This document shows positions 26,468 through 34,384 of a stretch of DNA of 52,383 nucleotides, in pieces. Made by a program: the position numbers and the translations under genes. Positions within the stretch are counted from its first letter, which is position 1. Each line of letters begins with the position of its first letter. The stretch comes from Rhodovulum strictum (lineage in GTDB: Bacteria > Pseudomonadota > Alphaproteobacteria > Rhodobacterales > Rhodobacteraceae): the NCBI RefSeq assembly GCF_009649175.1, contig NZ_WJPO01000028.1, positions 1-52,383 of the forward strand, in the 5' to 3' direction. The notes under the pieces were generated by a model that saw nothing but the letters and a program-made list of their open reading frames with translations, searched no databases and had not been told where the DNA came from.

Positions 26468-27573
26468 AGCGCCCCGTTCGTCACCGACAGGAACCAGATC
26501 GCGCCGTCGGGCCCTTCGCGCACATCGCGCAGCCGGCCGGTCTGGGGTGCTTCCAGCCGTTCCTCGGCGAACCCGGAATCGGGGTCGAGCCGCGACAGGA
26601 AACCGGAATTCAGGCTGCCCGAGAACAGATGCCCCCGCCATTGCGGCCAGAGCGCGCCGGAATAGATCGCCAGCCCCGAGGGCGCGATCGAGGGATCCCA
26701 GTAGTGCCGGGGCTGTTCCATCCCCGGCTTCGCCGTCCCCTCGCCGATCTTCAGCCCCGAATAATGCCGCCCGTAGGAAATCACCGGCCAGCCGAAATTG
26801 GCCCCCTTCTCGATCAGGTTCACCTCGTCGCCGCCCCGCGCGCCATGCTCGTTGATCCACAGCCGCCCCTCCAGATCCAGCGCCGCGCCCTGCGGGTTGC
26901 GGTGGCCATAGGACCAGATCTCGGGCCGCGCGCCCGGCTGCCCCGCAAACGGGTTGTCGCCGGGCACCGTGCCATCGCGGTTCAACCGCAGGACCGAACC
27001 CTCGTGGCGCCCCAGATCCTGCGCGCTGCGATCCTCGCCGCGGTCGCCGATGGTCAGGAACAGATGCCCTTCCGGCCCCTCGACAATGCGCGATCCGAAA
27101 TGCCGCCCGCCTCGCGCCCCGGGCGCCATCGCAAAGATCTCGCGAAACCCCTCCAGCCGCGTGCCGTCCTCCGACAGCCGCCCGACCCCCAGCGCCGTGC
27201 CCTCGCCCCGCCCCTGCGCCCGGGCATAGGACAGGAAGATCTCGCGGCTTTCGGCGAAATCGCGCGGCACCATCAGATCAAGCAGCCCGCCCTGCCCCAC
27301 GGCCGCCACATCCGGCAGACCCGCGACCTCGGCCACCTCACCCCCGGCGATCCGCACAAGTCGCCCGCCCCGCTCGGTCACCAGCACGCTGCCATCGGGC
27401 AGAAAGCCGATGGCCCAGGGCTCGGTCAGCCCGGTGGCGATTGTCTCGATGCGCAGCGTCCCGGCGGAACTTTCCAGCGCGCGGGCGGGATCGGGGGCAT
27501 GCGTGGCCAGCAGGCCGATGCCAAGGACAAGCGCGCCAAGGCGCCGGATCGGTCGGGAAACAGACTGTTGCAT
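26437..27573 (-). CDS. PQQ-dependent aldose sugar dehydrogenase (soluble glucose dehydrogenase/YliI-like), exported
   Basis: A 378-residue secreted six-bladed beta-propeller. The signal peptide contains LGALVLGIGLLATHAPDPAR. The GSDH family signatures are GLTEPWAIGFLPDGSVLVTE, GGRHFGSRIVEGPEGHLFLT, SYGHRNPQGAALDLEGRLW and EHGARGGDEVNLIEKGANFG followed by WP. Family enzymes oxidise sugars with PQQ in the periplasm, but PQQ use is not proven for all members. ATG 27573 is chosen because it places the signal peptide first. Tail-to-tail overlap of 31 bases with the ABM-like gene. Confidence 0.9.
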   Translation of the reverse strand: MQQSVSRPIRRLGALVLGIGLLATHAPDPARALESSAGTLRIETIATGLTEPWAIGFLPDGSVLVTERGGRLVRIAGGEVAEVAGLPDVAAVGQGGLLDLMVPRDFAESREIFLSYARAQGRGEGTALGVGRLSEDGTRLEGFREIFAMAPGARGGRHFGSRIVEGPEGHLFLTIGDRGEDRSAQDLGRHEGSVLRLNRDGTVPGDNPFAGQPGARPEIWSYGHRNPQGAALDLEGRLWINEHGARGGDEVNLIEKGANFGWPVISYGRHYSGLKIGEGTAKPGMEQPRHYWDPSIAPSGLAIYSGALWPQWRGHLFSGSLNSGFLSRLDPDSGFAEERLEAPQTGRLRDVREGPDGAIWFLSVTNGALYRLLPETGQ

Positions 27574-27696
27574 GTGCGGAAACCTAGGGCGCAGAGGCGC
27601 CATGCCAAGCCCGGATGCGGCGCGGTTTCCCTTCCCTTTTGATACGGGCGCCACTAGTCTGCCCCCCGGATTTCATTCCAACACGGGAGTTCAACA

Positions 27697-28881
27697 ATGA
27701 AAAAACTGCTTCTGGCCAGCGCGGCCACGCTGGCCCTTGCCGGGACGGCGTCGGCCGACGAGGTGAAGATCGGCATCATCTTCGGCTTCACCGGGCCGCT
27801 CGAATCGATCACCCCGGCCATGGCGGGCGGCGCGGAACTGGCGATTGCCGAGATCAATGCCGCCGGAACCTTCATGAACGGCGCGACCGTAACCCCGGTC
27901 CGCGGCGACTCGACCTGTGTGGACGCCGCCGCTGCCACCGCCACCGCCGAGCGTCTGGTGACCTCGGACAAGGTGCATGCCATCGTCGGGGCCGATTGTT
28001 CGGGTGTGTCGGGCGCGATCCTTCAGAACGTGGCGCGGCCCAACGGCATCGTGATGATCTCGCCCTCCTCGACCTCGCCCGCTCTGTCGAGCGCCGAGGA
28101 TGACGGGCTGTTCTTCCGCACCGCGCCCTCCGACGCGCGTCAGGGCGAGGTGATCGCCGAGGTGCTGAAGGAACGCGGCATGAACTCGGTCGCGATTTCC
28201 TATACCAACAACGATTACGGCAAGGGGCTGGCGGATTCGATCCAGGCCGCGTTCCAGGCTGCGGGCGGCACCGTGACCATCGTTGCCGCGCATGACGACG
28301 GCAAGTCCGACTATTCGGCCGAGGTTGCGGCGCTGGCCTCTGCGGGCGGCGACATGCTGGTGGTCGCGGGCTATGTCGACCAGGGCGGGCGCGGCATCAT
28401 CCAGGCCTCGATCGACACTGGCGCGTTCGAAACCTTCTTCCTGCCCGACGGGATGTATGGCGAGTCGCTGATCGCGGCGATCGGCCCCGAGCTGAACGGC
28501 TCGTTCGGCACCGTGCCCGGCACCGACAGCCCCGGCGCGGCGACGATCCAGGAAATGGCGGCCGCGGCAGGCTTCGACGGCACCTCGTCCTATGTGGCCG
28601 AAAGCTATGACGCGGCGGCGCTGATCCTTCTGGCGATGCATGCCGCAGGCTCGACCGCATCGGCCGATTTCAAGGACCGGATCATGGAGATTGCCAACGA
28701 ACCGGGCGAGAAGATCTATCCCGGCGAACTGGGCAAGGCGCTTGAGCTTCTCGCGGCGGGCGAGCAGATCGACTATGTCGGCGCGATCGATGTCGACCTG
28801 ATCGGGCCGGGCGAAAGCGCGGGCAATTTCCGCGAATACACGATCACCGACGGCGCGTTCGTCACCGACCGCTTCCGCTGA
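27697..28881 (+). CDS. ABC transporter substrate-binding protein (branched-chain amino acid/HAAT type)
   Basis: A 394-residue periplasmic binding protein of the LivK type. The signal peptide is MKKLLLASAATLALAGTASA. The mature protein begins DEVKIGIIFGFTGPLES, followed by family segments such as SDKVHAIVGADCSGVSGAIL, IVMISPSSTSPALSS and ISYTNNDYGKGLADS. Two cysteines (in DSTCVD and GADCSG) could form the usual disulfide. ATG 27697 lies behind AACACGGGAG. First gene of a seven-gene importer run. The ligand cannot be read from sequence; relatives bind leucine-type amino acids, amides or aromatic compounds. Confidence 0.92.
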   Translation: MKKLLLASAATLALAGTASADEVKIGIIFGFTGPLESITPAMAGGAELAIAEINAAGTFMNGATVTPVRGDSTCVDAAAATATAERLVTSDKVHAIVGADCSGVSGAILQNVARPNGIVMISPSSTSPALSSAEDDGLFFRTAPSDARQGEVIAEVLKERGMNSVAISYTNNDYGKGLADSIQAAFQAAGGTVTIVAAHDDGKSDYSAEVAALASAGGDMLVVAGYVDQGGRGIIQASIDTGAFETFFLPDGMYGESLIAAIGPELNGSFGTVPGTDSPGAATIQEMAAAAGFDGTSSYVAESYDAAALILLAMHAAGSTASADFKDRIMEIANEPGEKIYPGELGKALELLAAGEQIDYVGAIDVDLIGPGESAGNFREYTITDGAFVTDRFR

Positions 28882-28911
28882 GGCGCGGCACGGCGACTGG
28901 CCAAAAGGACA

Positions 28912-28938
28912 GGCGGCCCGGGGCTTTTCCGGGCCGCC
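28912..28938 (+). promoter_or_regulatory. Stable hairpin between binding-protein gene and first ATPase gene
   Basis: GGCGGCCCGG (28912-28921) pairs perfectly with CCGGGCCGCC (28929-28938) around GGCTTTT. No T-run follows. A strong hairpin right after a binding-protein gene commonly limits read-through and protects its mRNA, keeping the binding protein in excess over the membrane parts. That role is inferred from position. Confidence 0.65.
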
Positions 28939-28981
28939 GCCTTGCGCTAATCACGCGCGCCAGAACGCGGGGGATGGGAAC

Positions 28982-29770
28982 GTGATCCGGGTAGAGAACC
29001 TGCACAAGCATTTCGGCGGCTTCCACGCGGTGGACGGCGCCTCGATCGAGATCGCCACAGGCTCGATCACCGGGTTGATCGGGCCGAATGGCGCGGGCAA
29101 GTCCACGCTGTTCAACGTGATCGCGGGCGTTCTGCCGCCTACCTCGGGCAAGGTCACGATGGCGGGCGAGGACATCACCGGGCTGAAGCCGCACGAGCTG
29201 TTCCACAAGGGGCTGCTGCGCACCTTTCAGATCGCGCATGAATTCAGCTCGATGACGGTGCGCGAGAACCTGATGATGGTGCCCGCGGGCCAGTCGGGCG
29301 AAACGATCTGGAACGCCTGGTTCGGGCGCGGCCGCGTGGCGGCCGAGGAACGCGCGCTGGCCGCGAAGGCCGACGAGGTGCTGGATTTCCTGACCATCGA
29401 CCACCTGGCCGACGAAAGGGCGGGCAACCTGTCGGGCGGGCAGAAGAAGCTGCTGGAACTTGGCCGCACGATGATGGTGGACGCCAAGGTGGTGTTCCTC
29501 GACGAGGTGGGCGCGGGCGTGAACCGCACGCTTCTGAACACGATCGGCGATGCCATCGTGCGGCTGAACAAGGAACGCGGCTACACCTTTTGCGTGATCG
29601 AGCATGACATGGATTTCATCGGCCGGCTTTGCGATCCGGTGATCGTGATGGCCGAGGGCAAGGTGCTGGCCAAGGGCAAGGCCGACGAGATCATGCAGAA
29701 CGAGGCGGTGATCGAGGCCTATCTGGGCACCGGGCTGAAGAACAAGCTGAAGGCGGAAGGCACGGCCTGA
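28982..29770 (+). CDS. ABC transporter ATP-binding protein (LivG-like)
   Basis: A 262-residue cytoplasmic ATPase. Walker A is GPNGAGKST at about residues 36-44, the signature is LSGGQKKLLELGR, Walker B is VVFLDEVGAGVN and the switch His is in FCVIEHDMDFI. In Walker B context the usual DEP is DEV. GTG 28982 begins VIRVENLHKHFGGF, typical of LivG, and is preceded by GGGGATGGGAAC. It should pair with the LivF-like ATPase at 29840. Confidence 0.93.
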   Translation: MIRVENLHKHFGGFHAVDGASIEIATGSITGLIGPNGAGKSTLFNVIAGVLPPTSGKVTMAGEDITGLKPHELFHKGLLRTFQIAHEFSSMTVRENLMMVPAGQSGETIWNAWFGRGRVAAEERALAAKADEVLDFLTIDHLADERAGNLSGGQKKLLELGRTMMVDAKVVFLDEVGAGVNRTLLNTIGDAIVRLNKERGYTFCVIEHDMDFIGRLCDPVIVMAEGKVLAKGKADEIMQNEAVIEAYLGTGLKNKLKAEGTA

Positions 29771-29801
29771 GCGGGGGCGCGCGGGCGGAAAGGGCGGAAT
29801 T

Positions 29802-29824
29802 GAGTATTTTTGCCAAGAAGAAGG
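29802..29824 (+). repeat. Dispersed intergenic motif (TATTTTTGCCAAGAAGAAG type), copy 2
   Basis: GAGTATTTTTGCCAAGAAGA followed by AGG lies between the two ATPase genes of the importer operon. It shares its core with the minus-strand motif at 25702-25727. The AAGAAGAAGGA end may also serve as the ribosome-binding area for a start upstream of ATG 29840. Confidence 0.5.
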
Positions 29825-29839
29825 ACGGGGCACGCGCGG

Positions 29840-30550
29840 ATGGCTGAACCTTTCCTGATCGGCGACCGGATGATCGGCGGCTATGGCGGCGCGGATATCC
29901 TGCATGGCTGCACCGTGGCAGTCGAGAAGGGCGAGATCGCGGTGATCGTCGGCCCGAACGGCGCGGGCAAGTCGACCGCGATGAAGGCGGTGTTCGGGAT
30001 GCTGAACGTCCATTCGGGCGCGGTGCGGCTGAACGGCGAGGACATCACCCGCCTGACGCCGCAAGCCCGCGTGGCCAAGGGCATGGCCTTCGTACCGCAG
30101 ACCAGCAACATCTTCACCTCGATGAGTGTCGAGGAAAACCTGGAAATGGGCGCCTTCCTGCGCCGCGACGACATTTCGGGCACGATCGAGGAGGTCTATC
30201 ACCTTTTCCCGATCCTCAAGGAAAAGCGCCGCCAGGCCGCGGGCGAACTGTCGGGCGGCCAGCGCCAGCAGGTCGCGGTAGGCCGCGCGCTGATGACGAA
30301 ACCCTCGGTGCTGATGCTGGACGAGCCCACGGCGGGGGTTTCCCCGATCGTGATGGACGAATTGTTCGACCGGATCATCGAGGTGGCGCGCACCGGCATT
30401 TCCATCCTGATGGTCGAGCAGAATGCCCGCCAGGCGCTGGAGATCGCGGACAAGGGCTATGTGCTGGTGCAGGGGCGCAATGCCTATACCGATACCGGCA
30501 AGGCGCTTCTGGCCGACCCCGAGGTGCGCCGCACCTTTCTGGGGGGCTGA
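29840..30550 (+). CDS. ABC transporter ATP-binding protein (LivF-like)
   Basis: A 236-residue ATPase. Walker A is GPNGAGKST at residues 39-47, followed by the LivF Q-loop region GMAFVPQTSNIFTSMSVEEN. The signature is ELSGGQRQQVAVGRAL, Walker B is LMLDEPTAGVSP and the switch His position is Gln (LMVEQNARQAL), normal for LivF proteins. ATG 29840 begins MAEPFLIGDRMIGGYGGADI. It partners the LivG-like ATPase. Two bases separate its stop from the next gene, which encodes a small secreted protein and not a permease. Confidence 0.93.
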   Translation: MAEPFLIGDRMIGGYGGADILHGCTVAVEKGEIAVIVGPNGAGKSTAMKAVFGMLNVHSGAVRLNGEDITRLTPQARVAKGMAFVPQTSNIFTSMSVEENLEMGAFLRRDDISGTIEEVYHLFPILKEKRRQAAGELSGGQRQQVAVGRALMTKPSVLMLDEPTAGVSPIVMDELFDRIIEVARTGISILMVEQNARQALEIADKGYVLVQGRNAYTDTGKALLADPEVRRTFLGG

Positions 30551-30551
30551 G

Positions 30552-30974
30552 ATGGGAAATGCCCTTCTTGTCATGGCATTGGCGGCCGTTGCTGCGGTTC
30601 CGGCCCAAGCCGCGCCGCGGCTTCTGGACTGCGTGGCGGACCTTGCCTGCGTGACACGGCTGGACAGCGTCTGCGATGCGGTCGGGCTGGGCTATGCGAT
30701 GGAGCTGCCGCGCAAGGCCGGGGACAAGCTGATCCTGACCACCGCCGAGGGCGAGCGGTTCTTCGAGTTCCGCCGACTGGAGGATGCGCCGGGCGTGCTG
30801 GTGCAGGCGGCGGGCGGTGCGCTGGAGCCCGGACAGGGCGCAGGCGCCATGACGGTGTTCGACGATCTCAGCTTCGTTCTGACCCGGCACAGCCTGGTGC
30901 CGCTCGATGGTGCCGAGGCGCCGTCAACCGCGGTCGCGATCACGATCCATGGCCGCTGCGAGCCGCGCCAATGA
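30552..30974 (+). CDS. Small secreted four-cysteine protein inside the importer operon (paralogue 1)
   Basis: A 140-residue protein. MGNALLVMALAAVAAVPAQA is a clear signal peptide. The mature N-terminus has LLDCVADLACVTRLDSVC, three cysteines spaced C-x5-C-x7-C, and a fourth Cys is near the end (HGRCEPRQ). The body is beta-rich with LILTTAEGERFFEFRR and MTVFDDLSFVLTRH. ATG 30552 is one base after the LivF-like stop, so it must be cotranscribed. The following gene encodes a protein of the same layout. No known family recognised. A periplasmic accessory of the importer is inferred from position. Confidence 0.78.
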   Translation: MGNALLVMALAAVAAVPAQAAPRLLDCVADLACVTRLDSVCDAVGLGYAMELPRKAGDKLILTTAEGERFFEFRRLEDAPGVLVQAAGGALEPGQGAGAMTVFDDLSFVLTRHSLVPLDGAEAPSTAVAITIHGRCEPRQ

Positions 30975-31050
30975 ACCGCCCCCTCCGATCCGATGGCGGT
31001 TCGCCGATCAACGCCCGGCCCCGCCGGCCGGCCTGTCTGGGAGAACAGTC

Positions 31051-31452
31051 ATGCTGAACCGCCGCACCCTCGCGCTTGCGGCCCTGTTGTCGGTGCTGGG
31101 CCTGCCCCTGCCCCTTGCCGCGCAGGAGCCGAACGAGAACGATTTCGCGCTGGAGTGCCGTTTCGACCGGGAATGCCGCGAGGCAGAGCCCTGCACGGCG
31201 ACCGGCTTCACGCTGGCGGTGGATGGGCGCGGCGGCGGGATGGGCGCGGGCGTCAAGCTGGCGCGGGTCGTGCTGTATTCGGCCGCGGGCAAGGTCGACG
31301 CCTTCGGCACATTGGGCGGCGACACGCTGTTCCTTCAGGGGGGCAATGACGCCGTCCGGTCCTATCTGGTCGTCACCGATGGCGCCGCCCGCTATACCCT
31401 GCACATGGCCCAAGGGCCGCAAGTTGTCAGCTATCTCGGAACCTGCGAGTGA
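31051..31452 (+). CDS. Small secreted four-cysteine protein inside the importer operon (paralogue 2)
   Basis: A 133-residue protein. MLNRRTLALAALLSVLGLPL then PLAAQ is a signal peptide. The mature part opens FALECRFDRECREAEPC (C-x5-C-x5-C) and ends in SYLGTCE, so the four cysteines have the same arrangement as in the protein at 30552. Between them lies a beta-rich region with VDGRGGGMGAGV and YLVVTDGAARYTLHMA. ATG 31051 follows GGGAGAACAGTC. Its stop overlaps the permease start by one base (TGATG), which couples it to the transporter. Function unknown. Confidence 0.78.
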   Translation: MLNRRTLALAALLSVLGLPLPLAAQEPNENDFALECRFDRECREAEPCTATGFTLAVDGRGGGMGAGVKLARVVLYSAAGKVDAFGTLGGDTLFLQGGNDAVRSYLVVTDGAARYTLHMAQGPQVVSYLGTCE

Positions 31453-32462
31453 TGGATGTCCTGAACGCCCTTGTGGCCCTTGCCAATTTCGTGCTGATCC
31501 CCGCAACCGCCTATGGCGCGCAACTGGCGCTGGGCGCGCTGGGTGTGACGCTGATCTACGGGATCCTGCGCTTCTCGAACTTCGCGCATGGCGACACGAT
31601 GGCGTTCGGAACCATGGTGACGATCCTCGCGACATGGGGATTGCAATCCTACGGGATTTCGCTCTCGCCCTTGCCGACCGCGCTTCTGGCGCTGCCCGTG
31701 GGGATCGCGGTCACCGCCCTGCTGTTGTTGGGCACGGATCGGGTGGTCTATCGCTTCTATCGCGAGCAGAAGGCCAAGCCGGTGATCCTGGTCATCGTGT
31801 CGATGGGGGTGATGTTCATCCTCAACGGGCTGGTCCGCTTCATCATCGGCCCGGACGATCATCGCTTTGACGACGGGGTGCGTTTCCTGATCGACGCGCG
31901 CACGTTCCGCGAGATGACCGGGCTGGCCGAGGGGCTGGCGATCCGCACCTCGCAGGCCATCACCATCGTGACCGCGGTGGTGGTCGTTGCGCTGCTGTTC
32001 TGGTTTCTCAACCGCACGCGCACCGGCAAGTCGATGCGCGCCTTTTCCGACAACGAGGATCTGGCGCTGCTGTCGGGCATCAATCCCGAACGGGTCGTGG
32101 CGATCACCTGGATCATCGTGGCGGCGCTGGCGACCACGGCCGGCGTTCTGTACGGGCTGGACAAGTCGTTCAAGGCATTCACCTATTTCCAGTTGCTGCT
32201 GCCGATCTTTGCGGCGGCCATCGTGGGCGGGCTGGGCAATCCGCTGGGCGCCATTGCGGGCGGTTTCCTGATCGCGTTTTCCGAGGTGACGATCACCTAT
32301 GCCTGGAAGAAGGTGCTGACCTATCTGCTGCCTGACGGCATGGCGCCTGACGGGCTCGTGCAATTGCTGTCGACCGAATACAAGTTCGCGGTCAGCTTCG
32401 TGATCCTGGTGATCGTTCTGTTGTTCCGTCCGACGGGGATTTTCCGGGGGAAATCGGTATGA
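31452..32462 (+). CDS. ABC transporter permease (LivH-like)
   Basis: A 336-residue inner-membrane permease with about eight hydrophobic spans. Family features are LGVTLIYGILRFSNFAHGDT near the N-terminus (the usual G-x-NFAHG-type motif), the loop with NPERVVAITWIIVAALATTA and the C-terminal AAAIVGGLGNPLGAIAGGFL. ATG 31452 overlaps the preceding stop; an in-frame GTG directly before it at 31449 is the alternative. Its stop overlaps the next ATG (ATGA). Confidence 0.93.
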   Translation: MDVLNALVALANFVLIPATAYGAQLALGALGVTLIYGILRFSNFAHGDTMAFGTMVTILATWGLQSYGISLSPLPTALLALPVGIAVTALLLLGTDRVVYRFYREQKAKPVILVIVSMGVMFILNGLVRFIIGPDDHRFDDGVRFLIDARTFREMTGLAEGLAIRTSQAITIVTAVVVVALLFWFLNRTRTGKSMRAFSDNEDLALLSGINPERVVAITWIIVAALATTAGVLYGLDKSFKAFTYFQLLLPIFAAAIVGGLGNPLGAIAGGFLIAFSEVTITYAWKKVLTYLLPDGMAPDGLVQLLSTEYKFAVSFVILVIVLLFRPTGIFRGKSV

Positions 32463-33757
32463 AGCCCAGAGACATGGCCCTTTTCGCGCTGGTTGCCCTG
32501 CTGATCGTCGGCACCGGCTATCTGCAAAGCTGGAACGCGGCGCTGAACATCCTGAACATGGGGCTGATCTCGGCCATCATGGCGCTTGGGGTGAACATGC
32601 AATGGGGCTATGCGGGCCTGTTCAATGTCGGCGTCATGGGGTTCGTGGCGCTGGGCGGGCTGGGCGTGGTCCTTGTCTCGATGCCGCCGGTGGGGGCGGC
32701 CTGGTCCGCGGGCGGGATGCAGGTTCTGTTCGCCCTGGCCATCGGGCTGGGCGTGATCGTCGGTGCGATCCAGCTCTGGCGGCGGATGGCGCGGGGCGCG
32801 CTGCGCGGGGTGGCGCTGGTGGTCTGGCTGGTTGCGGGCTTCTTCGTCTTCCGCGCGGTCTTTGACCCTGCCGTGGCCGCGATCGAGGCGGTGAACCCGG
32901 CCGCCACGGGCTATCTGGGCGGGCTGGGGCTGCCGGTGCTGTTCGGCTGGCCGGTGGGCGCGCTGCTGGCCGCGGGCGCGGCCTGGGTGATCGGCAAGAC
33001 CGCGCTGGGGCTGCGCTCGGACTATCTGGCGATTGCGACGCTGGGCATCGCCGAGATCGTGATCGCGGTCCTGAAGAACGAGGAATGGCTGACCCGCGGC
33101 GTCAAGAACGTCATCGGCATCCCCCGCCCCGTCCCCTATGAGGTCGAGTTGCAGGCCGATCCGGGCTTTGTCGAACGGGCTGCGGGCCTGGGTCTTGATC
33201 CGGTCACCGCCTCGACGCTTTATGTCAAACTGCTTTACGCAGGGCTGTTCGCGGCGGTGCTGATCGCGCTGATCTGGCTCAGCCAGATGGCGCTGCGGTC
33301 GCCCTGGGGACGGATGATGCGCGCGATCCGCGACAACGAGGTGGCGGCCGAGGCGATGGGCAAGGATGTCAAGGCGCGGCATCTGCAAATCTTCATCCTC
33401 GGCTCGGCGGTCTGCGGGCTTGCGGGCGCCATGATGATCACGCTCGACAGTCAGTTGACGCCCGCCAGTTATCAGCCGCTGCGCTTCACCTTCCTTGTGT
33501 GGGTGATGGTGATCGTCGGTGGTTCGGGCAACAATTTCGGTGCGGTTCTGGGCGGCTTCCTGATCTGGTTCCTGTGGGTGCAGGTCGAACCCTTTGGTGC
33601 CTTCCTGATGGAGGTGATGACCAGCGGCATGGCCGCCGACTCGGCCCTGCGGGCGCATCTGATGGACAGCGTGGCGCATATGCGGCTGCTGACCATGGGG
33701 GTGATCCTGCTTCTGGTGCTGCGCTTCAGCCCGCGCGGGCTGATCCCCGAACGCTGA
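32459..33757 (+). CDS. ABC transporter permease (LivM-like)
   Basis: A 432-residue inner-membrane permease. The N-terminal LNILNMGLISAIMALGVNMQ and WGYAGLFNVGVMGFVALGG match LivM. A conserved loop reads GLRSDYLAIATLGIAEIVI, and MRAIRDNEVAAEAMGKDV is the cytoplasmic EAA-like coupling loop. It is longer than E. coli LivM by having an extra hydrophobic region at about 75-165. ATG 32459 overlaps the LivH-like stop. It pairs with that permease to form the channel. Confidence 0.93.
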   Translation: MKPRDMALFALVALLIVGTGYLQSWNAALNILNMGLISAIMALGVNMQWGYAGLFNVGVMGFVALGGLGVVLVSMPPVGAAWSAGGMQVLFALAIGLGVIVGAIQLWRRMARGALRGVALVVWLVAGFFVFRAVFDPAVAAIEAVNPAATGYLGGLGLPVLFGWPVGALLAAGAAWVIGKTALGLRSDYLAIATLGIAEIVIAVLKNEEWLTRGVKNVIGIPRPVPYEVELQADPGFVERAAGLGLDPVTASTLYVKLLYAGLFAAVLIALIWLSQMALRSPWGRMMRAIRDNEVAAEAMGKDVKARHLQIFILGSAVCGLAGAMMITLDSQLTPASYQPLRFTFLVWVMVIVGGSGNNFGAVLGGFLIWFLWVQVEPFGAFLMEVMTSGMAADSALRAHLMDSVAHMRLLTMGVILLLVLRFSPRGLIPER

Positions 33758-33772
33758 CGGGCGGGGGCGGGA

Positions 33773-34369
33773 TTGGCAGAGCTGCTGATCCTGCTGCCGG
33801 CCGCGGGCGCCTCGGCCCGGATGCGCGGGCGCGACAAGCTGCTGGAACCGGTCGATGGCGTGGCGCTGTTGCGCCGTCAGGCGATGGCCGCGCTGGCCAC
33901 CGGGGCGCCGGTTCTGGTGACGCTGCCCAGGGGCGCGGGCACGGCGCGCGCATCGGCGCTGGCGGGGCTGGCCGCCCGCATCGCATGGATCGACGCTGCC
34001 GAGGGGATGGCGGCCTCGCTCCGCGCGGGGGCGGCGGCGGCGCAGGCGGCGGGCGCGTCCGGGCTGATGGTGATGCTGCCCGACATGCCAGAGATCACGA
34101 CCGAGGATCTGGCCATGCTGCGCGCGGCATTTCACGCAGCCCCGGATCATGCGCTGCGCGCCTGCACGTCGGGCGGCGCGGCGGGCCATCCGGTGATCTT
34201 CCCGTCCCGGCTGTTCGCCATGCTGGCCCGGGTGCAGGGCGATGCGGGCGGGCGGGCGGTGCTTGCAGGCGAAGCCGTTCAGCTTCTGCCCCTGAGCGGC
34301 GAGCGCGCGCTGACCGATCTGGACACGCCCGAGGACTGGGCCGACTGGCGTGCCCGGACAGGGCGCTGA
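33773..34369 (+). CDS. MobA/MocA-like nucleotidyltransferase
   Basis: A 198-residue protein. LLILLPAAGASARMRGRDKL is the nucleotide-binding motif of the MobA-like NTP transferase family (L-A-A-G-x-S-x-R-M-x-x-x-K-L). LMVMLPDMPEITTEDLAML contains the metal-binding Asp, and SGGAAGHPVIFP is the usual third motif. Such enzymes put CMP or GMP on the molybdenum cofactor, or transfer nucleotides to other small molecules. TTG 33773 follows GGGGGCGGG. It lies 15 bases after the LivM-like gene and is probably in its transcript, though the functional link is unclear. No xanthine dehydrogenase or other molybdoenzyme gene is near. Confidence 0.83.
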   Translation: MAELLILLPAAGASARMRGRDKLLEPVDGVALLRRQAMAALATGAPVLVTLPRGAGTARASALAGLAARIAWIDAAEGMAASLRAGAAAAQAAGASGLMVMLPDMPEITTEDLAMLRAAFHAAPDHALRACTSGGAAGHPVIFPSRLFAMLARVQGDAGGRAVLAGEAVQLLPLSGERALTDLDTPEDWADWRARTGR

Positions 34370-34384
34370 GCGCGCCCCGCCGCG

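Noticed and set aside
28862-30574. Long minus-strand frame opposite the importer ATPases
   Set aside because: The plus strand carries textbook ATPase motifs; the antisense product has none.
32321-34189. 622-codon minus-strand frame opposite the permease genes
   Set aside because: His/Gln/Arg-rich composition typical of antisense G+C-rich DNA.
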